Shown piece by piece: positions 26,466 through 35,254 of a stretch of 48,413 nt of DNA. The stretch covers positions 1-48,413 of the forward strand of contig JAAUSQ010000007.1 in assembly GCA_012033195.1 (NCBI GenBank). The letters run 5' to 3'. Positions within the stretch are counted from its first letter, which is position 1. Every line of letters starts with the position of its first letter. A model generated the notes under the pieces. The model saw only the letters and a list, made by a program, of their open reading frames with translations. It did not search any database and had not been told where the DNA came from. Source of the stretch: Chloroflexaceae bacterium (GTDB taxonomy: Bacteria > Chloroflexota > Chloroflexia > Chloroflexales > Chloroflexaceae). The position numbers and the translations under genes are program-made.

Positions 26466-27438
26466 CGACAACGACAATGTGAACAACCTGCTGCGCCGCA
26501 TCCGCGAGGAGTTTGGCGAACGCCGCGAACCAGAAGACACACAGCCGCCGCTGCCGCCGCGCCGTCCGCCCGATGCCAGCGATGAGCCGGATGAGCCGCC
26601 GCCGCAGGAGGTTATCCAGCCACCGTCCTCTAACCGCTTTCGGCCAGAGCAGCCCCCGTCCGGCTACGTGGCCAGCATAACACCGCCCTCTGGTGCGGCA
26701 GGCAGGCCCCCCGCCGAGCGTATTGCGTGGGCGACGTGGGTGCTGCTGACGCTCAATGTGGTGATGTTTCTGGTGGCAAATGTTGTAAGCTGGACACTGC
26801 CGGCCTGTCAGCAATCGGACGGCGTTGCCTACAACTGTGCGCTGTTTATTCTGGGCCGGAAAGATAACCCGTTTATCTTTTTTCGGGGCGAGTACTGGCG
26901 GCTGATAACCGCAACATTTTTGCACGGCAACCTGATCCATATTGGCCTGAACGGACTGGCGCTGTATGTGATCGGGCAGCAGGTCGAGCGTCTGTATGGT
27001 ACGGTGCGTTTTCTGCTCATCTATGCGGTGGCAGGGTTGGCGGGCAGTGTAGCATCTTATGTCTTCAACCCGACGCCATCGGTGGGCGCAAGCGGGGCAA
27101 TCTTCGGGCTATTCGGGGCGATGGCGTTATTTTACTTTACCACTCGCAACATTACGGGCGCGATGGGTGAGCGGCAGTTCCAATCGATGCTGATGCTGAT
27201 CGGGTTCAATCTGGTGTTTGGCTTCTTTGCCAGCAACGTCATCGATAACTGGGGCCATCTGGGAGGGCTGATTGGCGGGGTTGCCGCCGCCTTTCTGCTG
27301 GTGCCGCGCTTCTCGCTTGAGCAGGGCTTCTTCGCTCGCACACTGGTGCGGCGCGTCAATCCGTTGGGCATTGTGGGAGCACTAGTATTGCTGCTGGCCG
27401 TCGCAGGGTTGGCGCTGTTCATCCGGCCCGCGCTTTAA
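26458..27438 (+). CDS. Rhomboid-family intramembrane serine protease
   Basis: A 326-residue protein with a proline- and acid-rich cytoplasmic N-terminus (about residues 1-88) and a six- or seven-helix rhomboid domain. The catalytic serine is S212 in VGASGAIFG and the catalytic histidine is H267 in NWGHLGG. The HGNLIHIGLNGLALY segment supplies the conserved histidines and asparagine of helix 2. The family cleaves transmembrane segments of other proteins. Its place between murD and ftsW, with an 8-base overlap, is unusual. It may process a division or wall protein encoded here, but the sequence does not show which. A non-functional relation to the cluster cannot be excluded. Confidence 0.93.
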   Translation: MSNDNDNVNNLLRRIREEFGERREPEDTQPPLPPRRPPDASDEPDEPPPQEVIQPPSSNRFRPEQPPSGYVASITPPSGAAGRPPAERIAWATWVLLTLNVVMFLVANVVSWTLPACQQSDGVAYNCALFILGRKDNPFIFFRGEYWRLITATFLHGNLIHIGLNGLALYVIGQQVERLYGTVRFLLIYAVAGLAGSVASYVFNPTPSVGASGAIFGLFGAMALFYFTTRNITGAMGERQFQSMLMLIGFNLVFGFFASNVIDNWGHLGGLIGGVAAAFLLVPRFSLEQGFFARTLVRRVNPLGIVGALVLLLAVAGLALFIRPAL

Positions 27439-27486
27439 GGGAACAGCCCGCTGCTACCGGGGCGGGCGACAGGCGAACGAGGAGTT

Positions 27487-28791
27487 ATGGGCAACGCAAA
27501 ACGTACAAAACCACACGAACCAGACTATGTGCTGCTCCTGACAGTCGGGGCGCTGGTGGCGGGCGGGCTGGTAATGGTCTATAGTGCCAGCTTTGTCGAA
27601 GCCTTCACGCTGCACGACACGCAGTTCTACTATCTGCTGCGCCAGATGATCGGGGCGCTGATTGGCACCATTGGGCTGGTGCTGGCACTGCGGGTGAACT
27701 ACCGTCTGCTGCGGCGCTTCTCGTTGCATATTATGGGCGCGGCGCTGCTGCTGCTCATTCTGGTGCTGGTGCTGCCCACCTCGCTCACCGAGGTGAACGG
27801 CTCACGCTCGTGGATCCGCTTTAGTGGTGGGTTGCTCAGTGTGCAGCCGTCGGAGATTGCCAAGCTCGCGATGATTATCTACTTTGCCGACTGGCTTTCG
27901 AAGCGTGGCGACAAGATCGGCAATGCAACGTATGGCCTGATCCCGTTCAGTGTGCTCCTGGGGTTGGTGTGCGGGTTGGTCATTTTGCAGCCCGACGTGG
28001 GCACCACAACCGTGCTGCTGCTGATTGGCGGGCTGATCTATTTTGCAGCGGGGGCCAACCTGCTGCACATCATTCTGGCAATCGGGGTGGCGGCGCTGGC
28101 CTTTGGGGGGTTGGTCAACTTTGCCGAGAACGGGCGCATCCTGGCTTATCACAACCCGTGGGACTATTACGACAGCTATGGCTATCAGCCGATCCATGCG
28201 CTGTATGCGCTGGGGAGTGGCGGTCTGTTTGGGGTCGGGTTGGGGCAGGCGCGGCAGAAGTTCCAGTGGTTGCCGCAGGCCCACACCGACTCAATCTATG
28301 CAATTATTGGTGAAGAGCTAGGGTTAGTTGGTACGCTATTAGTTTTAGTAGGATTTGCTATAATAGCTTACCGAGGGTATCGCATCGCGTGCCGTTCTGA
28401 AGACCCGTTTGCCGCGCTCGTAGCGGTTGGTATCACATCATGGCTCGTCTTTCAGGCGCTCTTAAATATGGCGGTAACAACGTCCCTGGTGCCCTTCACC
28501 GGGTTAACCCTGCCCTTCATCTCGTATGGCAGTACGTCCCTGATTATGTGTATGGTCGGAGTAGGGTTGCTGCTCAACATCTCACGCTACACTGTTACAC
28601 GACAACCGGAGGAGAAACCTGATGCGTGGTCACGCCGTTCGCCAGCCCTGGACTTCTTCCGCGCCACTCGACAGACCGTTGCGGCTGCTCCTGTGTGGGG
28701 GTGGTACCGGCGGCCACGTCTATCCGGCGCTGGCAGTCGCCGCAGCCCTGGACGCGCCACTGCGCGACGCTCCCGACCGGGCGGGCGTTGA
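27487..28791 (+). CDS. ftsW: Septal peptidoglycan polymerase FtsW (SEDS family)
   Basis: FtsW polymerises lipid II into septal glycan strands together with FtsI. The protein has about ten membrane helices. SEDS signatures are NGSRSWIRFSGGLLSVQPSE, ILQPDVGTT with the catalytic-type aspartate, and the C-terminal PFTGLTLPFISYGSTSL. The 434-residue frame ends with a basic, Arg-rich tail that runs 170 bases into murG. This tail looks like out-of-frame translation of murG. A TGA at 28620-28622 in another frame, overlapping murG's ATG, suggests that one base was lost and that the true end is near 28622. The 49-base gap after the rhomboid gene includes no clear promoter. Confidence 0.92.
   Translation: MGNAKRTKPHEPDYVLLLTVGALVAGGLVMVYSASFVEAFTLHDTQFYYLLRQMIGALIGTIGLVLALRVNYRLLRRFSLHIMGAALLLLILVLVLPTSLTEVNGSRSWIRFSGGLLSVQPSEIAKLAMIIYFADWLSKRGDKIGNATYGLIPFSVLLGLVCGLVILQPDVGTTTVLLLIGGLIYFAAGANLLHIILAIGVAALAFGGLVNFAENGRILAYHNPWDYYDSYGYQPIHALYALGSGGLFGVGLGQARQKFQWLPQAHTDSIYAIIGEELGLVGTLLVLVGFAIIAYRGYRIACRSEDPFAALVAVGITSWLVFQALLNMAVTTSLVPFTGLTLPFISYGSTSLIMCMVGVGLLLNISRYTVTRQPEEKPDAWSRRSPALDFFRATRQTVAAAPVWGWYRRPRLSGAGSRRSPGRATARRSRPGGR
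28356..28364 (+). promoter_or_regulatory. Possible internal promoter element in ftsW
   Basis: TGC-TATAAT, an extended -10, lies in a short AT-rich patch of ftsW where rare TTA, CTA and ATA codons cluster. It could start transcription of murG and the genes after it. No good -35 is present. Confidence 0.3.
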
Positions 28792-29899
28792 GGCGACCAG
28801 CCTGCACCACACGCCGCCGGAAGTAACGTACATCGGCGGGTTGCGGGGCATGGAACAGCACATCGTCCAGAACGAGAGCCGTCTACCGTTTCGAGCGCTC
28901 CCCACTGCCGCCCTGCGCGGGCGGGGAGTTCGACAATCGCTTCAGGGTGGCGCAACGATGCTGGTCGGCCTTGTCGAGGCGCTGCGGTTGCTGCGGCAGC
29001 TTCAGCCCGATGCTATTCTGGGTACGGGCGGCTATGTGTGTGTGCCGCTCTTGCTGGCAGCCTGGGTGCGGCGCGTCCCGACATTGATCTATTTGCCGGA
29101 TGTGGTGCCAGGCCTGGCGATTAAGTTCCTGGCCCACCTTGCCACTCAGATTGCATGTAATGTCGAAGACTCACGGCGGTATCTACCGCCCGACCGACGC
29201 AAGCCACGTCCGCTGCTGGTCGCAGGCTACCCGGTACAGTCGGCACTGTTTACCACCGACCGGGCCACCTGTCGGGCCGCCTTTGGGCTTGATACCAGCG
29301 ATAACGCGCTGCCAGTGCTGCTTGTCTATGGCGGCAGCCTGGGTGCCCGCAGTATCAATCGGGCGATGCAGCGCGTGCTGCCCGATGTACTGGCAATGGC
29401 GCAGGTGATCCACATCTGCGGGCAGCAGGGCGATGCGGAATGGTTGCGGGAAACCGCCAGCCAGCTCGATGCCGAGCGACAGGCGCGTTATCGGCTGTAC
29501 CCCTACCTGGAGCGGGTCGGGAGTCCAACGATGATCCATGCATTCGGAGCAGCAGATGTTGCGCTCTGTCGAAGTGGCGCATCAACCCTGGCGGAATTGC
29601 CTGCCGCCGGGTTGCCGGCGATCCTGGTGCCCTATCCATATGTGCATCAGGAAGAAAATGCCGATTATCTTGTGCGACATGGAGCGGCGCTCAAGGTGCT
29701 CGATAGCCAGATGTGTGACGAGAACGATCCAGCGCCGCAAGGGGGACGGCTGTTCTCGGCAGTACAGCGGCTGCTCACCGAACCGCTCACCCGGCAACGG
29801 CTGGCACAGCAGAGCCGCAGCCTTGCACGGCCCGATGCGGCGCATACCCTCGCGGATGCACTCATCAATCTGGCGACAAGGAGGGACAACAGATGGTAG
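28622..29899 (+). CDS. murG: Lipid II synthase (GlcNAc transferase) MurG
   Basis: MurG adds GlcNAc from UDP-GlcNAc to lipid I, giving lipid II at the inner membrane face. The 425-residue GT-B protein begins with LLLCGGGTGGHVYPALAVA (about residues 23-41). Other family blocks are YIGGLRGMEQHIV, ILGTGGYVCVPLLLAAW, LLVYGGSLGARSINRA, and the donor-binding RSGASTLAELPAAGLPAILVPYP with HQEENADYLV. GGAGGAG at 28608-28614 precedes ATG 28622. An Asp-rich insertion after residue 40 makes the protein longer than usual. The next gene starts within its last 7 bases. Confidence 0.96.
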   Translation: MRGHAVRQPWTSSAPLDRPLRLLLCGGGTGGHVYPALAVAAALDAPLRDAPDRAGVEATSLHHTPPEVTYIGGLRGMEQHIVQNESRLPFRALPTAALRGRGVRQSLQGGATMLVGLVEALRLLRQLQPDAILGTGGYVCVPLLLAAWVRRVPTLIYLPDVVPGLAIKFLAHLATQIACNVEDSRRYLPPDRRKPRPLLVAGYPVQSALFTTDRATCRAAFGLDTSDNALPVLLVYGGSLGARSINRAMQRVLPDVLAMAQVIHICGQQGDAEWLRETASQLDAERQARYRLYPYLERVGSPTMIHAFGAADVALCRSGASTLAELPAAGLPAILVPYPYVHQEENADYLVRHGAALKVLDSQMCDENDPAPQGGRLFSAVQRLLTEPLTRQRLAQQSRSLARPDAAHTLADALINLATRRDNRW

Positions 29900-30528
29900 A
29901 CCTGAACTCGGATGGGCAAACGCTCTTCCTCAATGTGAATGGAGGCATTGTCTTCCTGATCATTCTGGCTTTTGGGGCGTGGGTCGGCTGGCAGCGGGGT
30001 ATTCGTGTGTTGTTGACAGTGGCAATTACCACAGCATTTGCCTACCTGATTTTTGTGAGCGGGGCCGAGCCACTGATCGCATTCATCAACCGGATCTATT
30101 CGAACCTGCCGTATTTTACGGCGCTTGTGACCGGCCAGAGCCTGGCTTCGGTTTCGCCCTTCCCGCCCGCCTTCGATAACATACCCGATATTGCCCTGTT
30201 GGTACGGGTGGTCGGGTTTGTTGGTCTGGTGGGGCTGGGATTGGCGCTCAACACATCGCGGCAACCATGGTATGGTGTACCGAAAAGCCAGGTCAATCGC
30301 TGGCTGGGTGCATTCACGGGCGGCCTCATTGCAACGATGTGGATAAATGCCCTGACGGTCTTCTGGCTCGATTATGTTTCGCAGCAGGGCAATCCGGGCG
30401 GATGGATCAACGCGGTGTTCAGTGTGCTGCCCGATGTGCGCACGCTGGTGCCGTTGCTGATTGGTGTCTTTGTCGCCTTGATTATCGTCACGGTGACACT
30501 CAACTTCCCAAAGGCGCTCAAGCCGTAA
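29893..30528 (+). CDS. CvpA-like multi-pass membrane protein
   Basis: A 211-residue membrane protein with four or five hydrophobic helices. The N-terminal helix is followed by GAWVGWQRGIRVLLTVA, similar to the Gly/Arg-rich turn of CvpA-family proteins, and later helices alternate with short loops (RVVGFVGLVGLGLAL). It overlaps murG by 7 bases and precedes murC by 17, so it belongs to the cluster by co-translation. CvpA proteins influence envelope integrity in some bacteria. The resemblance is limited, so treat the family as tentative. Its place suggests a role in wall synthesis or division. Confidence 0.65.
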   Translation: MVDLNSDGQTLFLNVNGGIVFLIILAFGAWVGWQRGIRVLLTVAITTAFAYLIFVSGAEPLIAFINRIYSNLPYFTALVTGQSLASVSPFPPAFDNIPDIALLVRVVGFVGLVGLGLALNTSRQPWYGVPKSQVNRWLGAFTGGLIATMWINALTVFWLDYVSQQGNPGGWINAVFSVLPDVRTLVPLLIGVFVALIIVTVTLNFPKALKP

Positions 30529-30545
30529 TACGGAAGCGAGGTTGA

Positions 30546-31985
30546 ATGCAGTATCACATTGTCGGAGTCGCGGGCGCGGGTATGCGTGCTATTGCCAACC
30601 TGTTGCTCGATCAAGGTCATCAGGTGAGCGGCTCCGACCTTCTGAGCAATCAGTATACCGTGGCACTCGCAGCGCGGGGCGCACAGATTTACCAGGGTCA
30701 CGCGGCGGCCTATGTCCAGGGGGCCGATGCATTGCTGGTAACGGCGGCGGTCAAGCCCGACCATATCGAACTGGTTGCGGCGGCAGCGGCGGGCATCCCT
30801 CGCTTGCGACGCGAAGACTTATGGCGGCAATGGTCGCGGCAACGGACCATTATCGGGGTGGCGGGGACAGCACGGCAAAACAACCACCACCGCCATGATT
30901 GCCAGTGTGTTGCAGTATGCCGGGCTTCATCCCGGCTTCTTGATCGGCAGCGATGCGCCGGGGTTGGGCACCAATGCCCGCTGGGGCAACCCGCATGCGC
31001 CGCTGGTGATTGAGGCCGACGAGTACGAGCGGGCATTCCTGGCACTACGCAGCAATATCGCAGTGGTGACCAACGTCGAATGGGATCACCCGGATATCTT
31101 TCCGACCGAAGCAAGTTATTACGAAACGTTTTCGGCCTATGCGATGGAATGTGAAGGGGTGATTGTGGCGTGTGGCGATGGTGGTATTGACCACTGGAGT
31201 ACAACCGCCCGCATCAATGCAATGCCGTTTGTGACGTACGGACTGACGGTGGGCAACGATTATCAGGCCATATTGGAGCCGCAAGCACCAGCCAGCAATG
31301 GTACCGAAGTACAGACGCGCTTTCGTATAGTGGGGCCGAAAAATGAAGCAGTTTTCGTTCAAGACAGCAAGGGTCAACTGCCCGCCAGTGTACCTTTTGA
31401 ACTGGCTGTTCCTGGCCTGCACAATGTGCAAAACGCCCTCGCAGCTATTGCCGTTGCCGACCTGCTTGGCGTACCGCGCCACACCAGCGCCGAGGCGCTG
31501 GCGCTCCTTCCGGGGCACGGCGCGTCGCTTTCGAGCGATTGGGAACGGCAGGCGGGATAACAGTGATTGACGACTACGCGCACCACCCGACCGAAACGCG
31601 GGCAACGCTGGCCGCCGCACGCACCGCCTTCCCGCAGGCACGGCTCGTGGTGTATATGCAGCCACATACTTACAGCCGCACCCGGACGCTGCTGGATGCG
31701 TGGGGCGGGGCTTTTGCCGATGCGGATGTGGTGCTGATCGGGGCGATTTATGCGGCCCGCGAACGCGACCCGGATGGTAGCCTCAGCGGTCTGGTGCATA
31801 CGCTGGTCGCACGCATTGCCGCGCACCACCCGGCGGCAAGCTATGGCGGCACGATTGATGAGGCAATTGAGGTCCTGATGGTGCTGCTGCAACCGGGCGA
31901 TGTGCTGCTGACCCTGGGCGCGGGCGATAGTAATCTGGTGGGGGCTGATGTGCTACGCCGCCTGACGATAATGGAGCAAATATGA
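30546..31985 (+). CDS. murC: UDP-N-acetylmuramate-L-alanine ligase, three frameshifts
   Basis: MurC joins L-alanine to UDP-MurNAc, the first Mur ligase step. The gene runs from ATG 30546 (GAGG 6 bases upstream) to 31985 but is broken three times. Near 30870, one extra base splits VAGT from [11 protein letters not shown], the ATP loop. Near 31507 and 31532, extra bases split [13 protein letters not shown] and [21 protein letters not shown]. Removing one base at each gives a continuous 478-residue MurC with [25 protein letters not shown] and HTYSRT. A gene this essential and well conserved on both sides of every break is unlikely to be a real pseudogene. murB overlaps its end by 4 bases. Confidence 0.9.
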
Positions 31986-32896
31986 CTGGTATGATAGAAA
32001 ACGAACTACTGGCCCGCCATACATCCTGGCGCATTGGGGGGCCAGCACGCTACTACCAGGAGGCCCGCACCACCGAACAGCTTCAGGATGCGCTGGCCTG
32101 GGCACAGGCGCACAACATCCCGACCTTTGTGCTGGGGAGCGGCACCAATGTGCTGGCCCTTGATAACGGTTTCTCTGGTCTGGTAATACGCTATACCGCC
32201 CGCGAGTGGGAAGTGCGGACACGCGGCGAGCAACCTGTGCTGTATGTTGAGGCGGGCGCACCCGTTGCGGGCACCGTGCGGCGGATTGCCACACATGGCT
32301 GGGGCGGTCTGACATGGGCCGAAGGATTGCCGGGGAGTTTTGGCGGGGCAGTGTATGGCAATGCAGGCTGTTATGGCGGCGATATGGCGCGGGTGCTGGA
32401 ACGGGCGTGGCTGCTGGTCGGGCCGCAGGTGGAACTGTGGACCCCCGAACGGCTCGCGTTTGACTACCGCACCAGTGCGGTGAAGCAGTGGGATGCCGCC
32501 AACGGGCCGCGCCCGATTGTGCTGGCTGCCGAACTGTGTATTCACGAGGCCAACCCCAGCGAACTGGCGGCGACGATGGCACGGATTGCTGCCGAGCGCA
32601 AAAGCAAAACACCCTGGGGCCGTTCGTGTGGCAGCGTGTTTAAGAACCCGCCCCCCACCGCCGACGGTACCCGCTGGAGTGCGGGCCAACTGATCGACCG
32701 GGCCGGCTTGAAGGGCACTCGCATTGGGGGGGCCGAGATTAGCACGGTACACGGCAACTATATTGTCAATCGAGAAGATGCTAGCGCCGCCGATGTGCTG
32801 AACCTGATAGACATGGCCCGCCGCACGGTGCAGGACGAGTTTGGTATTACCCTGGAATTGGAAGTACAACTGCTGGGCGATATAGAATGCAAATAG
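31982..32896 (+). CDS. murB: UDP-N-acetylenolpyruvoylglucosamine reductase
   Basis: MurB reduces the enolpyruvyl group of UDP-GlcNAc-enolpyruvate with NADPH and FAD, giving UDP-MurNAc. The 304-residue protein has the FAD-binding blocks WRIGGPARYY, LGSGTNVL and GLTWAEGLPGSFGGAVYGNAG, and the catalytic serine S218 in GRSCGSVFKNPP. The C-terminal domain has LIDRAGLKGTRIGGAEIS and HGNYIVN. Its start overlaps the murC stop by 4 bases, and the long-form ftsQ start at 32887 lies within its last 10 bases. Confidence 0.96.
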   Translation: MTGMIENELLARHTSWRIGGPARYYQEARTTEQLQDALAWAQAHNIPTFVLGSGTNVLALDNGFSGLVIRYTAREWEVRTRGEQPVLYVEAGAPVAGTVRRIATHGWGGLTWAEGLPGSFGGAVYGNAGCYGGDMARVLERAWLLVGPQVELWTPERLAFDYRTSAVKQWDAANGPRPIVLAAELCIHEANPSELAATMARIAAERKSKTPWGRSCGSVFKNPPPTADGTRWSAGQLIDRAGLKGTRIGGAEISTVHGNYIVNREDASAADVLNLIDMARRTVQDEFGITLELEVQLLGDIECK

Positions 32897-33026
32897 GACA
32901 GAACCAGCCGAACACTCGCGCCCGTGTGGATGCCCGCCGCCGCCGCAAGCAGGAGACCGGGCAGGCCCAGACCACGCCACGCCGTGCTGCACGTGTGCCA
33001 GATATCGCCAGCAAGCCCGTGGCAGG

Positions 33027-33890
33027 GTGCGCACCCTGAAGACGCGGCGGCAATTCAAGGCCACGTTGACCGCTGCCTCGACCACGTTGCAGAGCGTGCG
33101 GAAGAAGGCCCAGACACGGATGCAGCGCACCAGCGGCAACCGCCGCGAAACTGGTTCGCAGGTGCGCCCTGGCGTTAAGCGCTCGGTTGGCTCGTGGGTG
33201 GCATCGGGGCGGTTGGTCAGTCTGGTGCTGTTCCTGATAAGTATTGGTGTGCTGGTGTACCTGTTTGTTGACCCGCGCTTCAGCGTGCGGCAGGTTGAGG
33301 TAGAGGGCAATACCGTGCTGGGTGATGAAGTGATCAATCAACTTGCGGGACTGGGCAGCAGTCCGATCTGGTTTGTTGACCGGGCCGCCGCCGCCGAGCG
33401 GTTGCTGAGCAATGCCTATATTGAGCATGCGTCGGTCAGTCTGGCGATGCCCGACCGGGCCATTATCTCCGTGAGCGAGCGCCGCCCCAAAGTGCGCTGG
33501 CAGACGGGCGGGCAGCAGTATTTGGTAGACAATATCGGGCGTGTCCTGGACATTGCGCCGGATGCACCCGATGCTCACACGCTGGTGATTGTCAACGAGA
33601 CCGGCGGGGCGCTTCAGGTGAACGACCATGTAGACCCGGATGCGCTGGAACTGGGGCAGATCCTGGCGCTGCGCCTGCCTGCCGAACTGAAGCTTGAACC
33701 GGCGATGATCGGGTGGGACTTTGGCTTGGGGGTGTATGTACGTACGCACGGCAGCCAGACGATTGTGTTCGGGCGCACCGATGACCTGGAACGCAAGCTC
33801 TCGATCTTGAATCAGTTGCTGACTGATGGCACACCGTTTTCGTACCTGGACTTACGACCCGCCACGCCGTTCTATCGTGAGCCGGGGTGA
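33027..33890 (+). CDS. ftsQ: Cell-division protein FtsQ/DivIB
   Basis: FtsQ is a bitopic protein that scaffolds the divisome through FtsB and FtsL. From GTG 33027 it has 287 residues: a basic cytoplasmic region, one transmembrane helix near residues 63-82, a POTRA domain starting DPRFSVRQVEVEGNTVLGDEV, and a beta domain with the DivIB-like VSERRPKVRW block. An ATG at 32887, overlapping murB, opens a basic N-terminal stretch (MQIGQNQPNTRARVD) that stops in frame at 33040. One added base near 33025 would join it to this frame, giving a 334-residue protein. I think that longer form is real and the break is a sequencing error. Confidence 0.9.
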   Translation: MRTLKTRRQFKATLTAASTTLQSVRKKAQTRMQRTSGNRRETGSQVRPGVKRSVGSWVASGRLVSLVLFLISIGVLVYLFVDPRFSVRQVEVEGNTVLGDEVINQLAGLGSSPIWFVDRAAAAERLLSNAYIEHASVSLAMPDRAIISVSERRPKVRWQTGGQQYLVDNIGRVLDIAPDAPDAHTLVIVNETGGALQVNDHVDPDALELGQILALRLPAELKLEPAMIGWDFGLGVYVRTHGSQTIVFGRTDDLERKLSILNQLLTDGTPFSYLDLRPATPFYREPG

Positions 33891-33952
33891 CACAAAACGA
33901 CGAAAAGATATTGAGAAAACGTTAACACTATCACGGGTGGGAAGAAAAGCTT

Positions 33953-35197
33953 ATGCGACGGACACTTGTCAGTATTGATGTTGGTACCACCAAGGTTTGC
34001 ACGATTGTCGCGCAGGCCCACGATGAGCACCGCCTGAATGTGCTTGGTGTGGGCCTGACCCAGAGCAAAGGCGTCGATAAGGGTGTTATTGTGAATATTG
34101 ACGATGCCGTCAGCGCGATTGCAACCAGTATCGAAAAGGCCGAGCGCCTGAGCGGGTACCGCATTGATACGGCATATGTCGGTGTCGCCGGACGGCATGT
34201 TGCCTCGCTCAATAGCCGGGGCGTGGTGGCGGTGAGCCATCCCGAACAGGAGATTACACCCTACGATGTAGGCCGCGCCGTGGAAGCGGCCCAGGCGATT
34301 GCAATCCCGACACAACGCGAGGTGGTGCATATCATTCCCCGTGCTTATATCGTGGATGGTCACGAGGGCATCCGCGATCCGGTGGGCATGAGCGGCTTCC
34401 GGCTCGAAGTTGAAACCCATATCGTGACGGGCGAAGTGATGGCAATCCAGAACCTGATCAAGAGTGTGCAGCGGGCCGGTGTGGAAATTGACGACCTGAT
34501 CTTGCAGCCGCTGGCATCGGGCGAGGCGGTGCTGACGCCCGAAGACAAAGACCGGGGTGTTGTACTGGTTGATATTGGCGGCACCACCACCGATGTCGCG
34601 CTGTTTGTACAGGGCGGTATCTGGCACACCAGTGTGATACCAGTGGGGGGGGCGCACTTTACCAACGATATTGTGTATGTGTTGCATACGCCACACAACA
34701 CCGCCGAGTATCTCAAACTGAAATATGGTACGGCAATTGCCGACGCCGACGCCGTCCATGATGATGATCTGATAGATGCCGATACCCTTGTGGTTGGTGA
34801 GCGGCAACAGATCAGCCGTCAGTTGCTCGGCGAAATCCTGCAAGCTCGCGCCGAGCAGATGGTCGAGCTTATCTATGAAGAGATTCAGCGCAGTGGTTAC
34901 GACGGACTGTTGCAGTCGGGGATCGTTATCACAGGCGGGGCGGCCCAGTTGCCACGCTTCGATGAATTGATGCGTGACATGCTTGGGATGCCGGTACGGA
35001 TTGGCAAGCCAACCGGCTTGAGTGGGCTAGCTGAATCGACGGACACGCCGCCGTATGCCACCAGCGTAGGGTTGCTGTACTGGGGGTTGCGCCACGGGCA
35101 GAGCGAATCGCCCTATCGTGGCGCAGGTCAGAACGGGTGGGGGCGTGCGAGTATTTACGACCGACTGAAAAACTGGCTGCGCGAGTTTTTACCCTGA
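33953..35197 (+). CDS. ftsA: Cell-division actin-like protein FtsA
   Basis: FtsA anchors FtsZ filaments to the membrane and activates septal wall synthesis. The 414-residue protein has the actin fold: phosphate loop VSIDVGTTKVCTIV, the 1C insertion region (HIIPRAYIVDGHEGIRDP), a second phosphate loop VLVDIGGTTTDVALF and adenosine motif IVITGGAAQLPRF. The C-terminal RASIYDRLKNWLREFLP forms an amphipathic helix for membrane binding. It follows ftsQ by 62 bases and precedes ftsZ by 57, as expected. No strong internal promoter is seen. Confidence 0.97.
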   Translation: MRRTLVSIDVGTTKVCTIVAQAHDEHRLNVLGVGLTQSKGVDKGVIVNIDDAVSAIATSIEKAERLSGYRIDTAYVGVAGRHVASLNSRGVVAVSHPEQEITPYDVGRAVEAAQAIAIPTQREVVHIIPRAYIVDGHEGIRDPVGMSGFRLEVETHIVTGEVMAIQNLIKSVQRAGVEIDDLILQPLASGEAVLTPEDKDRGVVLVDIGGTTTDVALFVQGGIWHTSVIPVGGAHFTNDIVYVLHTPHNTAEYLKLKYGTAIADADAVHDDDLIDADTLVVGERQQISRQLLGEILQARAEQMVELIYEEIQRSGYDGLLQSGIVITGGAAQLPRFDELMRDMLGMPVRIGKPTGLSGLAESTDTPPYATSVGLLYWGLRHGQSESPYRGAGQNGWGRASIYDRLKNWLREFLP

Positions 35198-35254
35198 AAC
35201 CAGTGCAGGACGAACACCGCAGATTGCGACTATCACCTTATGGGGAGGGACAGT

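Noticed and set aside
32006-33749. Two long minus-strand open frames opposite murB and ftsQ
   Set aside because: They oppose well-supported essential genes, have biased composition and lack start signals.
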